Origin: Methylopila henanensis
GTDB taxonomy: Bacteria > Pseudomonadota > Alphaproteobacteria > Rhizobiales > Methylopilaceae
Reading direction: 5' to 3'
NCBI RefSeq assembly: GCF_042681025.1
Contig: NZ_JBHUER010000005.1
Coordinates: 90,672 to 154,671 of the forward strand
Length of the DNA: 64,000 nt
The position numbers and the translations under genes were made by a program. The notes below the pieces were generated by a model. The model did not search any database, had not been told where the DNA came from, and saw only the letters and a list, made by a program, of their open reading frames with translations. Every line of letters begins with the position of its first letter. The stretch's first letter is position 1. Below, in pieces: positions 22,996 to 32,187 of the stretch.

Positions 22996-23699
22996 TAACG
23001 CGGGCCGCGGCGTTTCCCTGCGCCGGTTTCGCTTTTTGGCGCTAGCGACAGCGCGTCGCGCACCATCTCGCGCAGCGCCGGCGCCAGCTCCTCGTCGAAC
23101 CACGGATTACGCGTGAGCCAGGCGTTATTGCGCCACGACGGATGCGGAAGCGGCACGACGCGCGGAAGCCCCGGCCGGTCCACGATCCGGCGCCAGTCGG
23201 CGACCGCCGCCGTCAGCGACGGTCCGGCGTCAGCCCCGAGATGCCAGAGCTGCGCCGGACGTCCGACCGCGAGCACCAGCTCGATCGACGGCAGCAGTCC
23301 GAACAGCTCGGCCCGCCAGGCCGGGGCGCATTCCCGCCGCGGCGGCCGGTCGCCGCCCTTGGCGTCGAGGCCGGGGAAGCAGAAGCCCATCGGGACGACC
23401 GCGACGCGCGCCTCGTCGTAGAACTCGTCGTCGCTGACGCCCATCCAGCGCCGCAGCCGCACGCCGGACGGGTCGGTGAACGGCACGCCCGAGGCGTGGA
23501 CGCGCGTGCCCGGCGCCTGGCCGCAGACCGCGATCCGCGCGGTCGCCCGCGCCCGCACGACAGGGCGGGGAGGGTGCGGCAAAGGCGCGCCGCGCGGCGC
23601 GTCACGGCAGATGCGGCAGGCGCGGATTTCCGAGAGCAGCGTCGCGAGTTCGGCGTCCTCGGCCTCCGACGTCTGGGAATTGAACGGTTGCGTCAGCAC
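22995..23699 (-). CDS. Uracil-DNA glycosylase family protein
   Basis: A 234-residue protein of the uracil-DNA glycosylase superfamily with the family-4-like N-terminal part. IRACRICRDAPRGAPLPHP matches the usual start with a Cys pair, IAVCGQAPGTRVHASGVPFTD is motif A, VVPMGFCFPGLDAKGGDRPP the central region, and PLPHPSWRNNAWLTRNPWF contains the H-P-S motif (motif B). This subgroup is usually annotated simply as 'uracil-DNA glycosylase family'. The start was set at GTG 23699 because upstream codons enter the promoter of the divergent kinase gene; another start is possible. Only 53 nt separate its stop from the EF-hand gene. Confidence 0.85.
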   Translation of the reverse strand: MLTQPFNSQTSEAEDAELATLLSEIRACRICRDAPRGAPLPHPPRPVVRARATARIAVCGQAPGTRVHASGVPFTDPSGVRLRRWMGVSDDEFYDEARVAVVPMGFCFPGLDAKGGDRPPRRECAPAWRAELFGLLPSIELVLAVGRPAQLWHLGADAGPSLTAAVADWRRIVDRPGLPRVVPLPHPSWRNNAWLTRNPWFDEELAPALREMVRDALSLAPKSETGAGKRRGPR

Positions 23700-23749
23700 C
23701 GTCTTAAGCCTTTCGCTTGCAAGGTCGCGCTTCGACGTGAAGCAGGGCG

Positions 23750-25321
23750 GTGAAGCGAGCGCGCGACGTGGACATGTTTGGGCTTCCGGAGGGATCCGAT
23801 CCCGACATCCGCCCGTCGGAGCGGACGGCGGACCGTCGCCGCACGGTCGCGGCCAATGTCCGCACGGCCCGCGAACGCCTGACCTCCACCACCGGCACCC
23901 GTCCCGCCTTCGACCTCGAGCTCGCGCGCATCTACGCTCAGAACCGTGTCTCGGCCGCGCCGGTCGTGCTCGCTCTGGCGGCGTTCGCCGCAATCGGCCT
24001 CGGCATATGGGTCTCGAGCGCGGCCGGCCTCATCTGGCTGGCCGCGGCGAGCGCGGGCCATGGCGTCGCGGTCGCGGTCGCGCGGCGCTTCCTCCGCAGG
24101 CCGGCGGACGAAGCGGACGTCCGGGTCTGGACCAGGCGCTTCGTCGCCGCCGAGTTCGTCAACGCCTGCGCCTGGGCGTCGGTCGTGGCGCTGCTCGACG
24201 TCACGACCGGCGCCGCGGCGATCATAACGCTGTTCGCGATGCTGACCGGCTTCGCCGTCTCGACCACGCTGGCGGCGAGCGTGCCGCTCGCGGTCTACGC
24301 CGGGACGCTGCCGATCACGGCCGTGGCGCTCGGCGTCTATGTCCCGGTCGGCGGCCCGGGAGCGGCGGCGGTCGCCGTCATGGCGGTCGGCGCCGAGGTC
24401 TATTTCCTGCTGCTCGGCCGCCGGCTGTTCCGCAGCACGCTCGACGCGCTGGAGTTCCGGGCCGAGAAGGACGCGCTGATCGGAGAGCTGGAGCAGGCCA
24501 AGGCCAACTCGGACGAGGCGCGCCGGCGCGCGGAGGCGGCCAACCTCGCCAAGTCCCGCTTCCTCGCGACCATGAGCCACGAGCTCCGCACGCCGCTCAA
24601 CGCCATCCTCGGCTTCTCGGAGGTGATGAAGGCGGAGGTGTTCGGGGCGCATTCGGTTCCGACCTACAAGGAATACGCCGGCGACATCCACCAGAGCGGT
24701 CAACATCTGCTCGAGCTCATCAACGAGATCCTCGACCTGTCGCGCATCGAGGCCGGACGCTACGAGCTGAACGAGGAGAGCATCAACCTCGCCTACGTGG
24801 TGGAGGACTGCCACCACCTGCTCAAGCTCCGCGCCAAGAACCGCGGCATCGCGATCCGCGAACTGTACGAGCCCGGCATGCCGCCGGTCTGGGCCGACGA
24901 GCGGGCGCTGCGCCAGATCACGCTGAACCTGCTGTCGAACGCGATCAAGTTCACCCCTCAGGGCGGCGTGATCACGCTCAAGGTCGGCTGGACCGCCTCC
25001 GGCGGTCAGTACTTCAGCGTTTCCGACACCGGGCCGGGCATCCCGGAGAACGAGATCCCGACCGTGCTGGCCTCGTTCGGCCAGGGCACGCTCGCGATCA
25101 AGACCGCGGAGCAGGGCGCCGGCCTCGGCCTGCCGATCGTGAAGGGTCTGATCGACCTGCACGGCGGCGGCTTCTCGCTGAAGAGCAAGCTGCGCGAGGG
25201 CACCGAGGTCGTCGTCACCCTGCCGGCGACCCGCGTGATGAGCGCCCTGCCGCCGATCCGGCAGGCCGAGAGCCCGCCTGCCGAGCGCGCCGCCGCGCAC
25301 GGCCTGCGCCGGGCGGTCTAG
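23750..25321 (+). CDS. Membrane sensor histidine kinase
   Basis: A 523-residue histidine kinase. Four or five TM helices fill about residues 68-215, followed by a coiled-coil linker (LIGELEQAKANSDEARRRAE). The H-box FLATMSHELRTPLNAILGFS has phospho-acceptor His277; the ATPase domain has LLSNAIKFTP (N box), VSDTGPGIPE (G1) and GAGLGLPIVKGL (G2). The H-box and the following EVMKAEVFG and LDLSRIEAGRYEL closely resemble the PleC/DivJ/PdhS group of alphaproteobacterial cell-cycle kinases, though the N-terminal sensor differs. No response regulator is adjacent. Start is GTG at 23750; an ATG at 23774 is an alternative with no better ribosome site. Confidence 0.88.
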   Translation: MKRARDVDMFGLPEGSDPDIRPSERTADRRRTVAANVRTARERLTSTTGTRPAFDLELARIYAQNRVSAAPVVLALAAFAAIGLGIWVSSAAGLIWLAAASAGHGVAVAVARRFLRRPADEADVRVWTRRFVAAEFVNACAWASVVALLDVTTGAAAIITLFAMLTGFAVSTTLAASVPLAVYAGTLPITAVALGVYVPVGGPGAAAVAVMAVGAEVYFLLLGRRLFRSTLDALEFRAEKDALIGELEQAKANSDEARRRAEAANLAKSRFLATMSHELRTPLNAILGFSEVMKAEVFGAHSVPTYKEYAGDIHQSGQHLLELINEILDLSRIEAGRYELNEESINLAYVVEDCHHLLKLRAKNRGIAIRELYEPGMPPVWADERALRQITLNLLSNAIKFTPQGGVITLKVGWTASGGQYFSVSDTGPGIPENEIPTVLASFGQGTLAIKTAEQGAGLGLPIVKGLIDLHGGGFSLKSKLREGTEVVVTLPATRVMSALPPIRQAESPPAERAAAHGLRRAV

Positions 25322-25322
25322 C

Positions 25323-26330
25323 TCAGGCCGCGGCCCGCGCCGCCAGCCGGTCCCGGATCTCCGCCGTCAGGCGCAGCGACGTCAGGCGGGTGTCCGACGC
25401 GAAGGCGTGGCCCGTGACCATCAGCTCGTCGGGCGCGAGGCGCGCGATGAAATCGGCGAGGCCGCGCTCGACCGTCGTCGGCGAACCCACGAAGGCGTAG
25501 CGCAGCATCTGTTCGAGCCCGGCGCGTTCGGCCGGGCTGCAATAGGCGTCGATGTCGTCGATCGGAGGCGGCAGCGGTCCCGGCCGGCCGCGCCGGAGGT
25601 TGATGAAGGCCTGCTGCTGGGAGGTGAAGGCGCGGCGCGCGACGTCGTCGCCCTCGGCGGCGAGCACGTTGACCGCCGCCATGGCGTAGGGCTTCGCCAG
25701 CTTCGGCGAGGGCCGGAACCTGGCGCGATAGACCGCGAAGGCCTCCTCCAGATCGTGCGGCGCGAAGTGCGAGGCGAACGCGAACGGCAGGCCGAGCATG
25801 GCGGCGAGCTGGGCCGAGTACAGACTGGAGCCCAGCAGCCAGATCGGCACATCGAGCCCGGCTCCCGGCACGGCCCGGATCGCCTGATCCTCGAGCGCCG
25901 GCTCGAAATAGCTCTGCAGCTCGATCACGTCCTGCGGGAAGTTTTCGGCGGCGGCTTGGAGGTCGCGCCTCAGCGCGCGGGCGGTCGCCATGTCGGTTCC
26001 CGGCGCGCGGCCGAGGCCGAGGTCGATGCGGCCGGGATAGAGCGCGGCCAGCGTGCCGAACTGCTCGGCGATCACCAGCGGCGAATGGTTCGGCAGCATC
26101 ACGCCGCCGGAGCCGACGCGGATGGTCGAGGTGCCGCCGGCGACATGGCCGATGACGACCGCGGTCGCGGCGCTGGCGATCCCCGTCATGTTGTGGTGTT
26201 CGGCGAGCCAGAACCGGCGGTAGCCGAGCCGCTCGGCCTCCCGCGCGAAGGCGAGCGAGTTGCGGAACGCGTCGGCTGCGGTGGCGCCTTGCGCGATCGG
26301 CGCGAGGTCGAGCACAGAGAACGGGATCAT
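25323..26330 (-). CDS. LLM-class flavin-dependent oxidoreductase
   Basis: A 335-residue luciferase-like (bacterial luciferase superfamily) FMN or F420 oxidoreductase of the 'MsnO8/YhbW' subgroup, as shown by FSVLDLAPIAQGATAADAF at the start, YRRFWLAEHHNMTGIASAA, RVGSGGVMLPNHSPLVIAEQ and IDLGLGRAPGTD. No cofactor-choosing residue can be named with confidence. Substrate is unknown; such enzymes often act on small organics or sulfonates. It ends 1 nt from the convergent histidine-kinase stop, so the two transcripts must overlap. Confidence 0.88.
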   Translation of the reverse strand: MIPFSVLDLAPIAQGATAADAFRNSLAFAREAERLGYRRFWLAEHHNMTGIASAATAVVIGHVAGGTSTIRVGSGGVMLPNHSPLVIAEQFGTLAALYPGRIDLGLGRAPGTDMATARALRRDLQAAAENFPQDVIELQSYFEPALEDQAIRAVPGAGLDVPIWLLGSSLYSAQLAAMLGLPFAFASHFAPHDLEEAFAVYRARFRPSPKLAKPYAMAAVNVLAAEGDDVARRAFTSQQQAFINLRRGRPGPLPPPIDDIDAYCSPAERAGLEQMLRYAFVGSPTTVERGLADFIARLAPDELMVTGHAFASDTRLTSLRLTAEIRDRLAARAAA

Positions 26331-26537
26331 CGTCTGTTCCTGATCGGTCGCCGCCGGCGGTTGAGCGGGAAGCGACTCCGGGTCTGTCGGGCCTGTTCGC
26401 CCTGTTCACCTTGCGAGATCGTCATTCGCGCGCCCGAATGGAAGGGGGCGCCGCCTCTGCGCCGGGCGCGGGGCTGGCGCTGGCGACGGCGCGCCTTATT
26501 CTCGGGCTTCTCCCCCGACCAAGGCAGGAGATGCGCG

Positions 26538-27533
26538 ATGCCCTATGGCCCGTCCCGCCGCGAGGCGGCCGCAGGTCTCGCCGGCGCCCTCGCTCTGGGC
26601 CTCGCGCCTCCGGCGCGCGCGGCCGTGACCACGCTGATCGCGCCGTTTCCGCCCGGCGGCGCCGTCGACCTGCTGGCGCGTCTGCTCGCCGAGCGGCTCG
26701 GTCCGAAGCTCGGCCGCACCGTCGTGGTCGAGAACCGCGCCGGCGCCGGCGGCATGCTGGGAACCGCGGCGGTGGTGAAGGCGCCGCCGGACGGCGAGAC
26801 GCTCGGTCTGGTGTCGACCTCGCAGCTCATCGCCAACAAGTACCTTTACGCGAGCCAGCCCTACGATCCGGACGTGGACCTCACGCCCGTGACGCGCGTC
26901 GTCACCGGCACGGTCGCCTGCGTCGTCAACGCGCGCACGGCGCGGGAGCGGGGCTGGACGACGTTCCGCGACCTGATCGCCTGGGCGAAGGCGCATCCTG
27001 ACGAGGCGCGCATGGGCTCCTCGGGTCAGGGACAGGTGTCCCATCTGATGATCGAGCTGGTGAAGGCCCGCACCGGCGCTGCGATCCTGCACGTGCCCTA
27101 CAAGGGCGGCGGTCCGGCGATCCTCGACCTGCTCGGCGGCGTCATCGACATGATGTTCGACGTCACGCCGGCGCTCGTCCCCCATGTCCGCGACGGATCG
27201 TTCGTCGCGCTCGCAGTCGGCAGCCGGGAGCGGATCGCGGCGCTGCCGGGCGCGCCGGGCATGAAGGAGTTCGCCGATCTCGGCCTTGGCGACGTCGACC
27301 TGCAGACCTGGTACGCGATCGTCGGACCGAAAGGCATACCCGCCGACCTGCAGGCGAGACTGCGCGACGCGGTCGCCGCCGCGATGACCGACCCCGCGCT
27401 CGCCGAAAAGCTCGAGCCGAGCGGCTTCTCGGTGGCTTTGGACGCGTCCCCGGACGACCTGCGCCGCCGGGTCGCCGACGAGGATCCGACGTGGCGGGAG
27501 CTCGTCCGCCTCTCCGGCGCGAAGCTCGAATGA
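26538..27533 (+). CDS. Tripartite tricarboxylate transporter substrate-binding protein (Bug family), orphan
   Basis: A 331-residue periplasmic binding protein of the Bug/TctC family. A signal peptide with a twin-arginine-like RR (SRREAAAGLAGALALGL) covers residues 1-28. Family segments include IAPFPPGGAVDLLARLLAE, VVENRAGAGGMLGTAAV, HVPYKGGGPAILDLLGG and the C-terminal DLQARLRDAVAAAM. These proteins bind small carboxylates. No tctA or tctB membrane genes are nearby, so it is an orphan that must use a distant permease or act otherwise. The ATG at 26538 follows AGGAG. A strong terminator begins at its stop codon. Confidence 0.9.
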   Translation: MPYGPSRREAAAGLAGALALGLAPPARAAVTTLIAPFPPGGAVDLLARLLAERLGPKLGRTVVVENRAGAGGMLGTAAVVKAPPDGETLGLVSTSQLIANKYLYASQPYDPDVDLTPVTRVVTGTVACVVNARTARERGWTTFRDLIAWAKAHPDEARMGSSGQGQVSHLMIELVKARTGAAILHVPYKGGGPAILDLLGGVIDMMFDVTPALVPHVRDGSFVALAVGSRERIAALPGAPGMKEFADLGLGDVDLQTWYAIVGPKGIPADLQARLRDAVAAAMTDPALAEKLEPSGFSVALDASPDDLRRRVADEDPTWRELVRLSGAKLE

Positions 27534-27566
27534 AAAAAGGGGCGCCGGCGTATGGCCGGCGCCCCC
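27533..27566. terminator. Rho-independent terminator between convergent genes
   Basis: A 11-bp perfect stem, GGGGCGCCGGC (27539-27549) with GCCGGCGCCCC (27555-27565) around GTATG, preceded on the plus strand by six A residues (27533-27538). Read on the minus strand this is a stem followed by TTTTTT, a classical terminator for the RND pump operon ending at 27596. On the plus strand it can also serve the binding-protein gene. Confidence 0.9.
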
Positions 27567-27595
27567 TTAGGGCGTCTCGTTTTCGGGCCGTCCCG

Positions 27596-30500
27596 TCAGG
27601 CCGGGTGCGGCGCGGGAGGCTGGCCCGCCCCGGGCGCGCCGCCGTCCGGCTTGTGGGAGTCGCCGCCGGGCTTGTCGCTGGCGGATTTGGGCTTCTCCTT
27701 GCGGAAGCGGCTCACGAGGCTCCGGATCGTCACGTAGAACACCGGCGTCAGGAACAGGCCGAGGATGGTCACGCCGACCATGCCGGCGAGCACCGCCACG
27801 CCGATCGCCTGCCGCAGCTCGGAGGCCGCGCCGGTGGCGAAGGCCAGCGGCACCACGCCGAGCGAGAAGGCGAGCGACGTCATGATGATCGGCCGCAGCC
27901 GGTCCTTACAGGCGTCGATGGCCGCCTGGACGATGCTTTCGCCTTCCTCCTCGCGCTGCCGCGCGAACTCCACGATCAGGATCGCGTTCTTGGCCGCGAG
28001 GCCGATCAGCACGATGAAGCCGATCTGGGTCAGGATGTTGTTGTCCGACCCCTTCAGCCACACGCCGATCAGCGCCGCGAGCAGCGACAGCGGCGTGATC
28101 AGGATGATCGCGAGCGGCAGCGCCCAGCTTTCGTACTGCGCCGAGAGGAACAGGAACACGAACAGGATCGCGAGCGCGAACACGAACACCGCGGTGTTGC
28201 CCGCCAGCTTCTCCTGATAGGCGAGGTCCACCCACTCGAACTGGGCGCCGGGCGGCAGGGTCTCCGCCGCGAGCCTCTCCATCAGCGCGATCGCCTGTCC
28301 GGTGGAGACGCCGGGCGCGGCGTCGCCCTGGACGGCGATGGCGTTGTAGATGTTCTGCCGCTCCACCGTGTAGGGGCCGGTCTGGTTGCGCTCGGTGATG
28401 AGGGTTCCGAGCGGCACCAGGGCGCCGTTCGTGGACCGCACCTTGAACTGGTAGACGTCCGACAGCTTGACGCGGAATTGGGCGTCCGCCTGCGCGTTCA
28501 CCTGGAACGTGCGGCCGAGCGCCGTGAAGTCGTTGACATAGGCCGTGCCGAGCAGCGTCTGCAGCGCGTCGAAGATGCTCTGCACCGGCACGTTGAGCTG
28601 CTGGGCCTTGACGCGGTCGATGTCGAGATAGACCTGCGGCGCGCGGGTGTTGAAGCTCGTGAACACGCGCGTGACCTGGCCCGAGGCGTTCGCCTTGGCG
28701 ATCAGCTCGTTGACCGAGGCCTCCAGCGGCACGAAGCCCAAGTTCGTGCGGTCCTGCACGTACATCTTCCAGCCGCCGCCCTGGCCGATGCCGCGCACCG
28801 TCGGCGGCAGGATCGCGAGCACGAAGGCTTCCTCGATCGCGAACAGCCGCTTCTGCGCTTCGGCCAGGATCGCGGGCGCCGTGTGGCTCGCGCCATGCTT
28901 CGTCCGCTCGTTGAACGGATCGAAGATGATGAAGCTCGTCGCCGCGTTCGAGGCCGCCGAGAAGGTCGCGCCCGAGAAGCCCGCGATCGTGACCGCGTTC
29001 TTCACGCCGGGCACCTGGCGGACGATGTCCGCCGCGCGCCGCGCCACCTCGTCCGTGCGCTGGAGGTTCGCGCCCTCCGGCAACTGCGCGATCAGGATGG
29101 CGTAGCCCTGGTCGGCCTGCGGGATGAAGCCCCGCGGCACCGCCGAGAACATGTAGACGGCGCCGCCGATCAGCCCGACGTAGATGAGCAGGAAGATCGA
29201 CTTGTGGCCGACCATCCAGCCGACCGAGCGGCTGTAGCCGTGCGCGCCGCGGTCGAAGTTGCGGTTGAACAGGTCGGCCGCGCGCTGGCCGAGGCCGCGC
29301 TTGCCGCCGTGCTGGTGCGGCCTCAGCAGGATGGCGCAGAGCGCCGGCGATAGCGTGAGCGACACCAGCGCCGACAGCACGGTCGAGGCCGCGATCGTCA
29401 GCGCGAACTGCTGGTAGAAGATGCCGGAGATGCCGGGGATGAAGGCGGTCGGCACGAACACCGCGCACAGCACCAGCGCGATGGCGATGACGGCGGTGCC
29501 GACCTCGTCCATCGTGACGTGCGCCGCCTCGCGGGGCGTCTTTCCGAGCGCCATGTTGCGCTCGACGTTCTCCACCACGACGATCGCGTCGTCGACCACG
29601 ATGCCGATCGCGAGGATCAGGCCGAACAGCGTCAGCATGTTCAGCGAGAAGCCGAAGGCCGACATGACGGCGAAGGTCGCGATCAGCGACACCGGGATCG
29701 CCGCGACCGGGATGATCGCCGCGCGCCACGACTGGAGGAAGATGAACACCACCAGCACGACGAGCGCGACCGCCTCGTAGATCGTGTGCTCGACCGCGGT
29801 GATCGATTCCTCGATGAACTCGGTCGGGTTGTACTCGGTCCGGTATTCGAGGCCCGACGGGAAGGACGCCTTCAGCGTCTCCATCGTCGCCTTGATCTGC
29901 TCGGCGGCCTCGGTCGCGTTGGTGCCGGGGCGCTGGAAGATGCCCATGCCGACGGTCGGATCGGCGCCGAGATAGGAGTTCGACGAATAGGTGCGGGCGG
30001 CGAGCTCGACGCGCGCCACGTCGCCGACGCGCAGCAGCCGTCCGTCCGATGTGGCGCGGACGATGATCTGTTTGAACTGCTCCGGGTTCTGGAATCGTCC
30101 CTGCGTCGTCACCGTGATCTGGGACGCGGTGCCGGGCGGCGAGGGCGGCGCGCCGAGCGAGCCGCCGGAGACCTGCACGTTCTGCTCGGAGATCGCGGAC
30201 ACGACGTCGCCCGCGGCGAGGCCGTAGGCCGCGAGCCGGTTCGGGTCGAGCCAGACGCGCAGGGAGAGTTCGCGCTCGCCGAAGATGGTGATGTCGCCGA
30301 CGCCCTCGATGCGCTTGAGCGCGTCGATCACGTTCACCGACGCGTAGTTCGACATGTAGACGGTGTCGAGCGACTTGTCGGGCGAGATCAGGTTCACGAC
30401 CATCAGGAAGTCCGACGACCGCTTGTTCACCTGCACGCCGTTCCGGCGCACCGCTTCCGGCAGGCGGGGATCCGCCTGGCTGACGCGGTTCTGGACCTGG

Positions 30501-30820
30501 ACCTGCGCGATGTCCTGATTGACGCCCGGCTGGAACGTGACCGTCAGCTGCAGGCGGCCGTCGCCGGTCGCCAGCGAGTTCATGTAGATCATGCCCTCGA
30601 CGCCGTTGATCTGCTGCTCCAGCGGCGCGGCGACGGTCTCGGCGATGGTTTCGGCGTTCGCGCCCGGATACTGCGCGGTCACCGAGATGGTGGGGGGCGC
30701 GATCTCGGGATACTGCGCGATCGGCAGGCTCACCAGCGCGACGCCGCCGACGATCATCAGAACGATCGAGATGACCGACGCGAAGATCGGCCGGTCGACG
30801 AAGAAATGTCCGATTCCCAT
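27596..30820 (-). CDS. RND multidrug efflux permease (HAE1/AcrB type)
   Basis: A 1074-residue inner-membrane proton-driven efflux pump of the HAE1 group (AcrB/MexB-like). It has 12 predicted TM helices and two large periplasmic loops. The start GHFFVDRPIFASVISIVLMI is typical, and the TM4 proton-relay Asp pair is present in GIVVDDAIVVVENVERNM (about residues 405-425). The length and both halves are intact. The C-terminal about 45 residues are Lys/Pro/Gly-rich. It forms an operon with the adaptor gene 10 nt upstream; no outer-membrane channel gene (OprM/TolC) is next to them, so the pump must use one encoded elsewhere. Substrates cannot be predicted. Confidence 0.95.
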   Translation of the reverse strand: MGIGHFFVDRPIFASVISIVLMIVGGVALVSLPIAQYPEIAPPTISVTAQYPGANAETIAETVAAPLEQQINGVEGMIYMNSLATGDGRLQLTVTFQPGVNQDIAQVQVQNRVSQADPRLPEAVRRNGVQVNKRSSDFLMVVNLISPDKSLDTVYMSNYASVNVIDALKRIEGVGDITIFGERELSLRVWLDPNRLAAYGLAAGDVVSAISEQNVQVSGGSLGAPPSPPGTASQITVTTQGRFQNPEQFKQIIVRATSDGRLLRVGDVARVELAARTYSSNSYLGADPTVGMGIFQRPGTNATEAAEQIKATMETLKASFPSGLEYRTEYNPTEFIEESITAVEHTIYEAVALVVLVVFIFLQSWRAAIIPVAAIPVSLIATFAVMSAFGFSLNMLTLFGLILAIGIVVDDAIVVVENVERNMALGKTPREAAHVTMDEVGTAVIAIALVLCAVFVPTAFIPGISGIFYQQFALTIAASTVLSALVSLTLSPALCAILLRPHQHGGKRGLGQRAADLFNRNFDRGAHGYSRSVGWMVGHKSIFLLIYVGLIGGAVYMFSAVPRGFIPQADQGYAILIAQLPEGANLQRTDEVARRAADIVRQVPGVKNAVTIAGFSGATFSAASNAATSFIIFDPFNERTKHGASHTAPAILAEAQKRLFAIEEAFVLAILPPTVRGIGQGGGWKMYVQDRTNLGFVPLEASVNELIAKANASGQVTRVFTSFNTRAPQVYLDIDRVKAQQLNVPVQSIFDALQTLLGTAYVNDFTALGRTFQVNAQADAQFRVKLSDVYQFKVRSTNGALVPLGTLITERNQTGPYTVERQNIYNAIAVQGDAAPGVSTGQAIALMERLAAETLPPGAQFEWVDLAYQEKLAGNTAVFVFALAILFVFLFLSAQYESWALPLAIILITPLSLLAALIGVWLKGSDNNILTQIGFIVLIGLAAKNAILIVEFARQREEEGESIVQAAIDACKDRLRPIIMTSLAFSLGVVPLAFATGAASELRQAIGVAVLAGMVGVTILGLFLTPVFYVTIRSLVSRFRKEKPKSASDKPGGDSHKPDGGAPGAGQPPAPHPA

Positions 30821-30830
30821 GGCCGCCCCC

Positions 30831-32024
30831 TTACTTCGCGGGCTGCGCGGCCGCGCCCTGTTGGCCGGCGGGCTTGGTCGGGTCCACCGTCTGCGGCTTC
30901 ACCTGCGCGCCGGGGCGGGCGCGCATCAGCCCGTTCACGATCACCTGGTCGTCGGCCGTCAGGCCGCTGCGGATCACGCGCAGTCGGCCGTTGAGCTGGC
31001 CGGGCTCGACCACCTTGGGAACGACCTTGTCCTCGGGGCCCACCGTCATGACGATCTTGCGGGTCTGGTCGGACAGGATCGCCTCGTCCGGCACCAGCAG
31101 GGCCTCGTAGGCCGGGCTCGACTGCAGCCGGATGCGCCCGAACACGCCCGAGGTCAGGAAGCCGTTTTCGTTCGGCGTCGTCGCGCGCAGGCGCAGCGTG
31201 CCGGTCTGCTGGTCGAGCTGGTTGTCGGCGAAGTCGATCCGGCCCTTGATCGTGAATTCGTTCGAATCCGGCAGCGCGATCTCCACAGGCGCGCCGCCTT
31301 CCTCCTGCTTGATCTTGCCTTCGCGAATGAAGTTCATATAGCGGAGGTAGCTCTGCTCATCGACGTCGAAATAGAAGTAGATCGGCTGGGTCTTGACGAT
31401 GGTCGTCAGCGCGGCGGAGCCGGCTCCCGCGGCGATGAGGTTGCCTTCGGTCACGAGCTTGCGGCCGATCCGGCCGTCGATCGGGGCGCGGACGTCGGTC
31501 CATTCGAGGTTCAGCTTCGCGGTCTGGACCTGCGCCTCGGCCGACTTCAGGCTGGCCTGCGCCTCGCCATAGGCCTGGTTGCGCTGCTGCGCGACCTGAT
31601 CGCTGATGTTGCCGGTCCGCAGCAGGTCCTTGGCGCGGTCGACGTCGGACTTGGTCAGATCAATGCGCGTCTGGGCGGTGATGACGGCGGATTGCGCCTG
31701 CGTCAGCGCGGCCTCATAGGGGCGGGGATCGATCTTGAAGAGCAGGTCGCCCTTCTTGACCGCGGAGCCGTCGGTGAACGGCGCGCTGATGAGCTGGCCG
31801 CTGACCTGCGCCCGCACCTCGACCAGCTCCGAGGCTTCGAAGCGGCCGGTGAATTCGGCGACGTCGGTGACCTCGCGCTTGATCGGCTTCGCGACCGACA
31901 CGGGCAGCGGCCCGGGCGCGCCCTGCGCGAAGGCCGACCCCGGCGCCAGCAAGGCGAGCGCGAGGACGGCGGCGAGGGACGTCTTGGCGGTCGCCGGACG
32001 AACGGGCGCGACGATGCGGAGCAT
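30831..32024 (-). CDS. RND efflux periplasmic adaptor protein (MFP, AcrA type)
   Basis: A 397-residue membrane-fusion protein linking the RND pump to an outer-membrane channel. A signal peptide ends near residue 32 (APGSAFAQG). The barrel-sandwich hybrid halves are FEASELVEVRAQVSGQL with GDLLFKIDPRPYEA, and WTDVRAPIDGRIGRKLVTEG, flanking a helical hairpin (about 95-160). The beta-barrel and membrane-proximal domains follow. An ATG at 32024 was chosen because AGGTG lies 7 nt upstream; a GTG at 32033 is also in frame. A T-tailed hairpin lies only 17 nt upstream of this ATG, which may regulate the operon. Confidence 0.93.
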   Translation of the reverse strand: MLRIVAPVRPATAKTSLAAVLALALLAPGSAFAQGAPGPLPVSVAKPIKREVTDVAEFTGRFEASELVEVRAQVSGQLISAPFTDGSAVKKGDLLFKIDPRPYEAALTQAQSAVITAQTRIDLTKSDVDRAKDLLRTGNISDQVAQQRNQAYGEAQASLKSAEAQVQTAKLNLEWTDVRAPIDGRIGRKLVTEGNLIAAGAGSAALTTIVKTQPIYFYFDVDEQSYLRYMNFIREGKIKQEEGGAPVEIALPDSNEFTIKGRIDFADNQLDQQTGTLRLRATTPNENGFLTSGVFGRIRLQSSPAYEALLVPDEAILSDQTRKIVMTVGPEDKVVPKVVEPGQLNGRLRVIRSGLTADDQVIVNGLMRARPGAQVKPQTVDPTKPAGQQGAAAQPAK

Positions 32025-32040
32025 AGGGGTCACCTGCGCG

Positions 32041-32076
32041 AAAAAGCATGCGCGCCATTCAGCATGGCGCGCGTGC
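32041..32076 (-). terminator. Hairpin with T-run between the LacI-type gene and the RND operon
   Basis: On the minus strand a 13-bp stem (arms 32064-32076 and 32046-32058, one wobble pair, 5-base loop) is followed at once by TTTTT (32041-32045). It is a good rho-independent terminator for the lacI-type gene that stops at 32188. Because it ends 17 nt before the adaptor start codon, it could instead act as an attenuator controlling read-through into the pump operon. Confidence 0.75.
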
Positions 32077-32187
32077 GTACAAAACCGGACGTCCCCGACA
32101 CGGTCTTAGTGTGCGGCGCGGCGTCCCGCAACAGCGGCGACGCGCGCGCCGCCGCAGTGTCGCCGGGAAGCCTCAGCCGACGGCGCC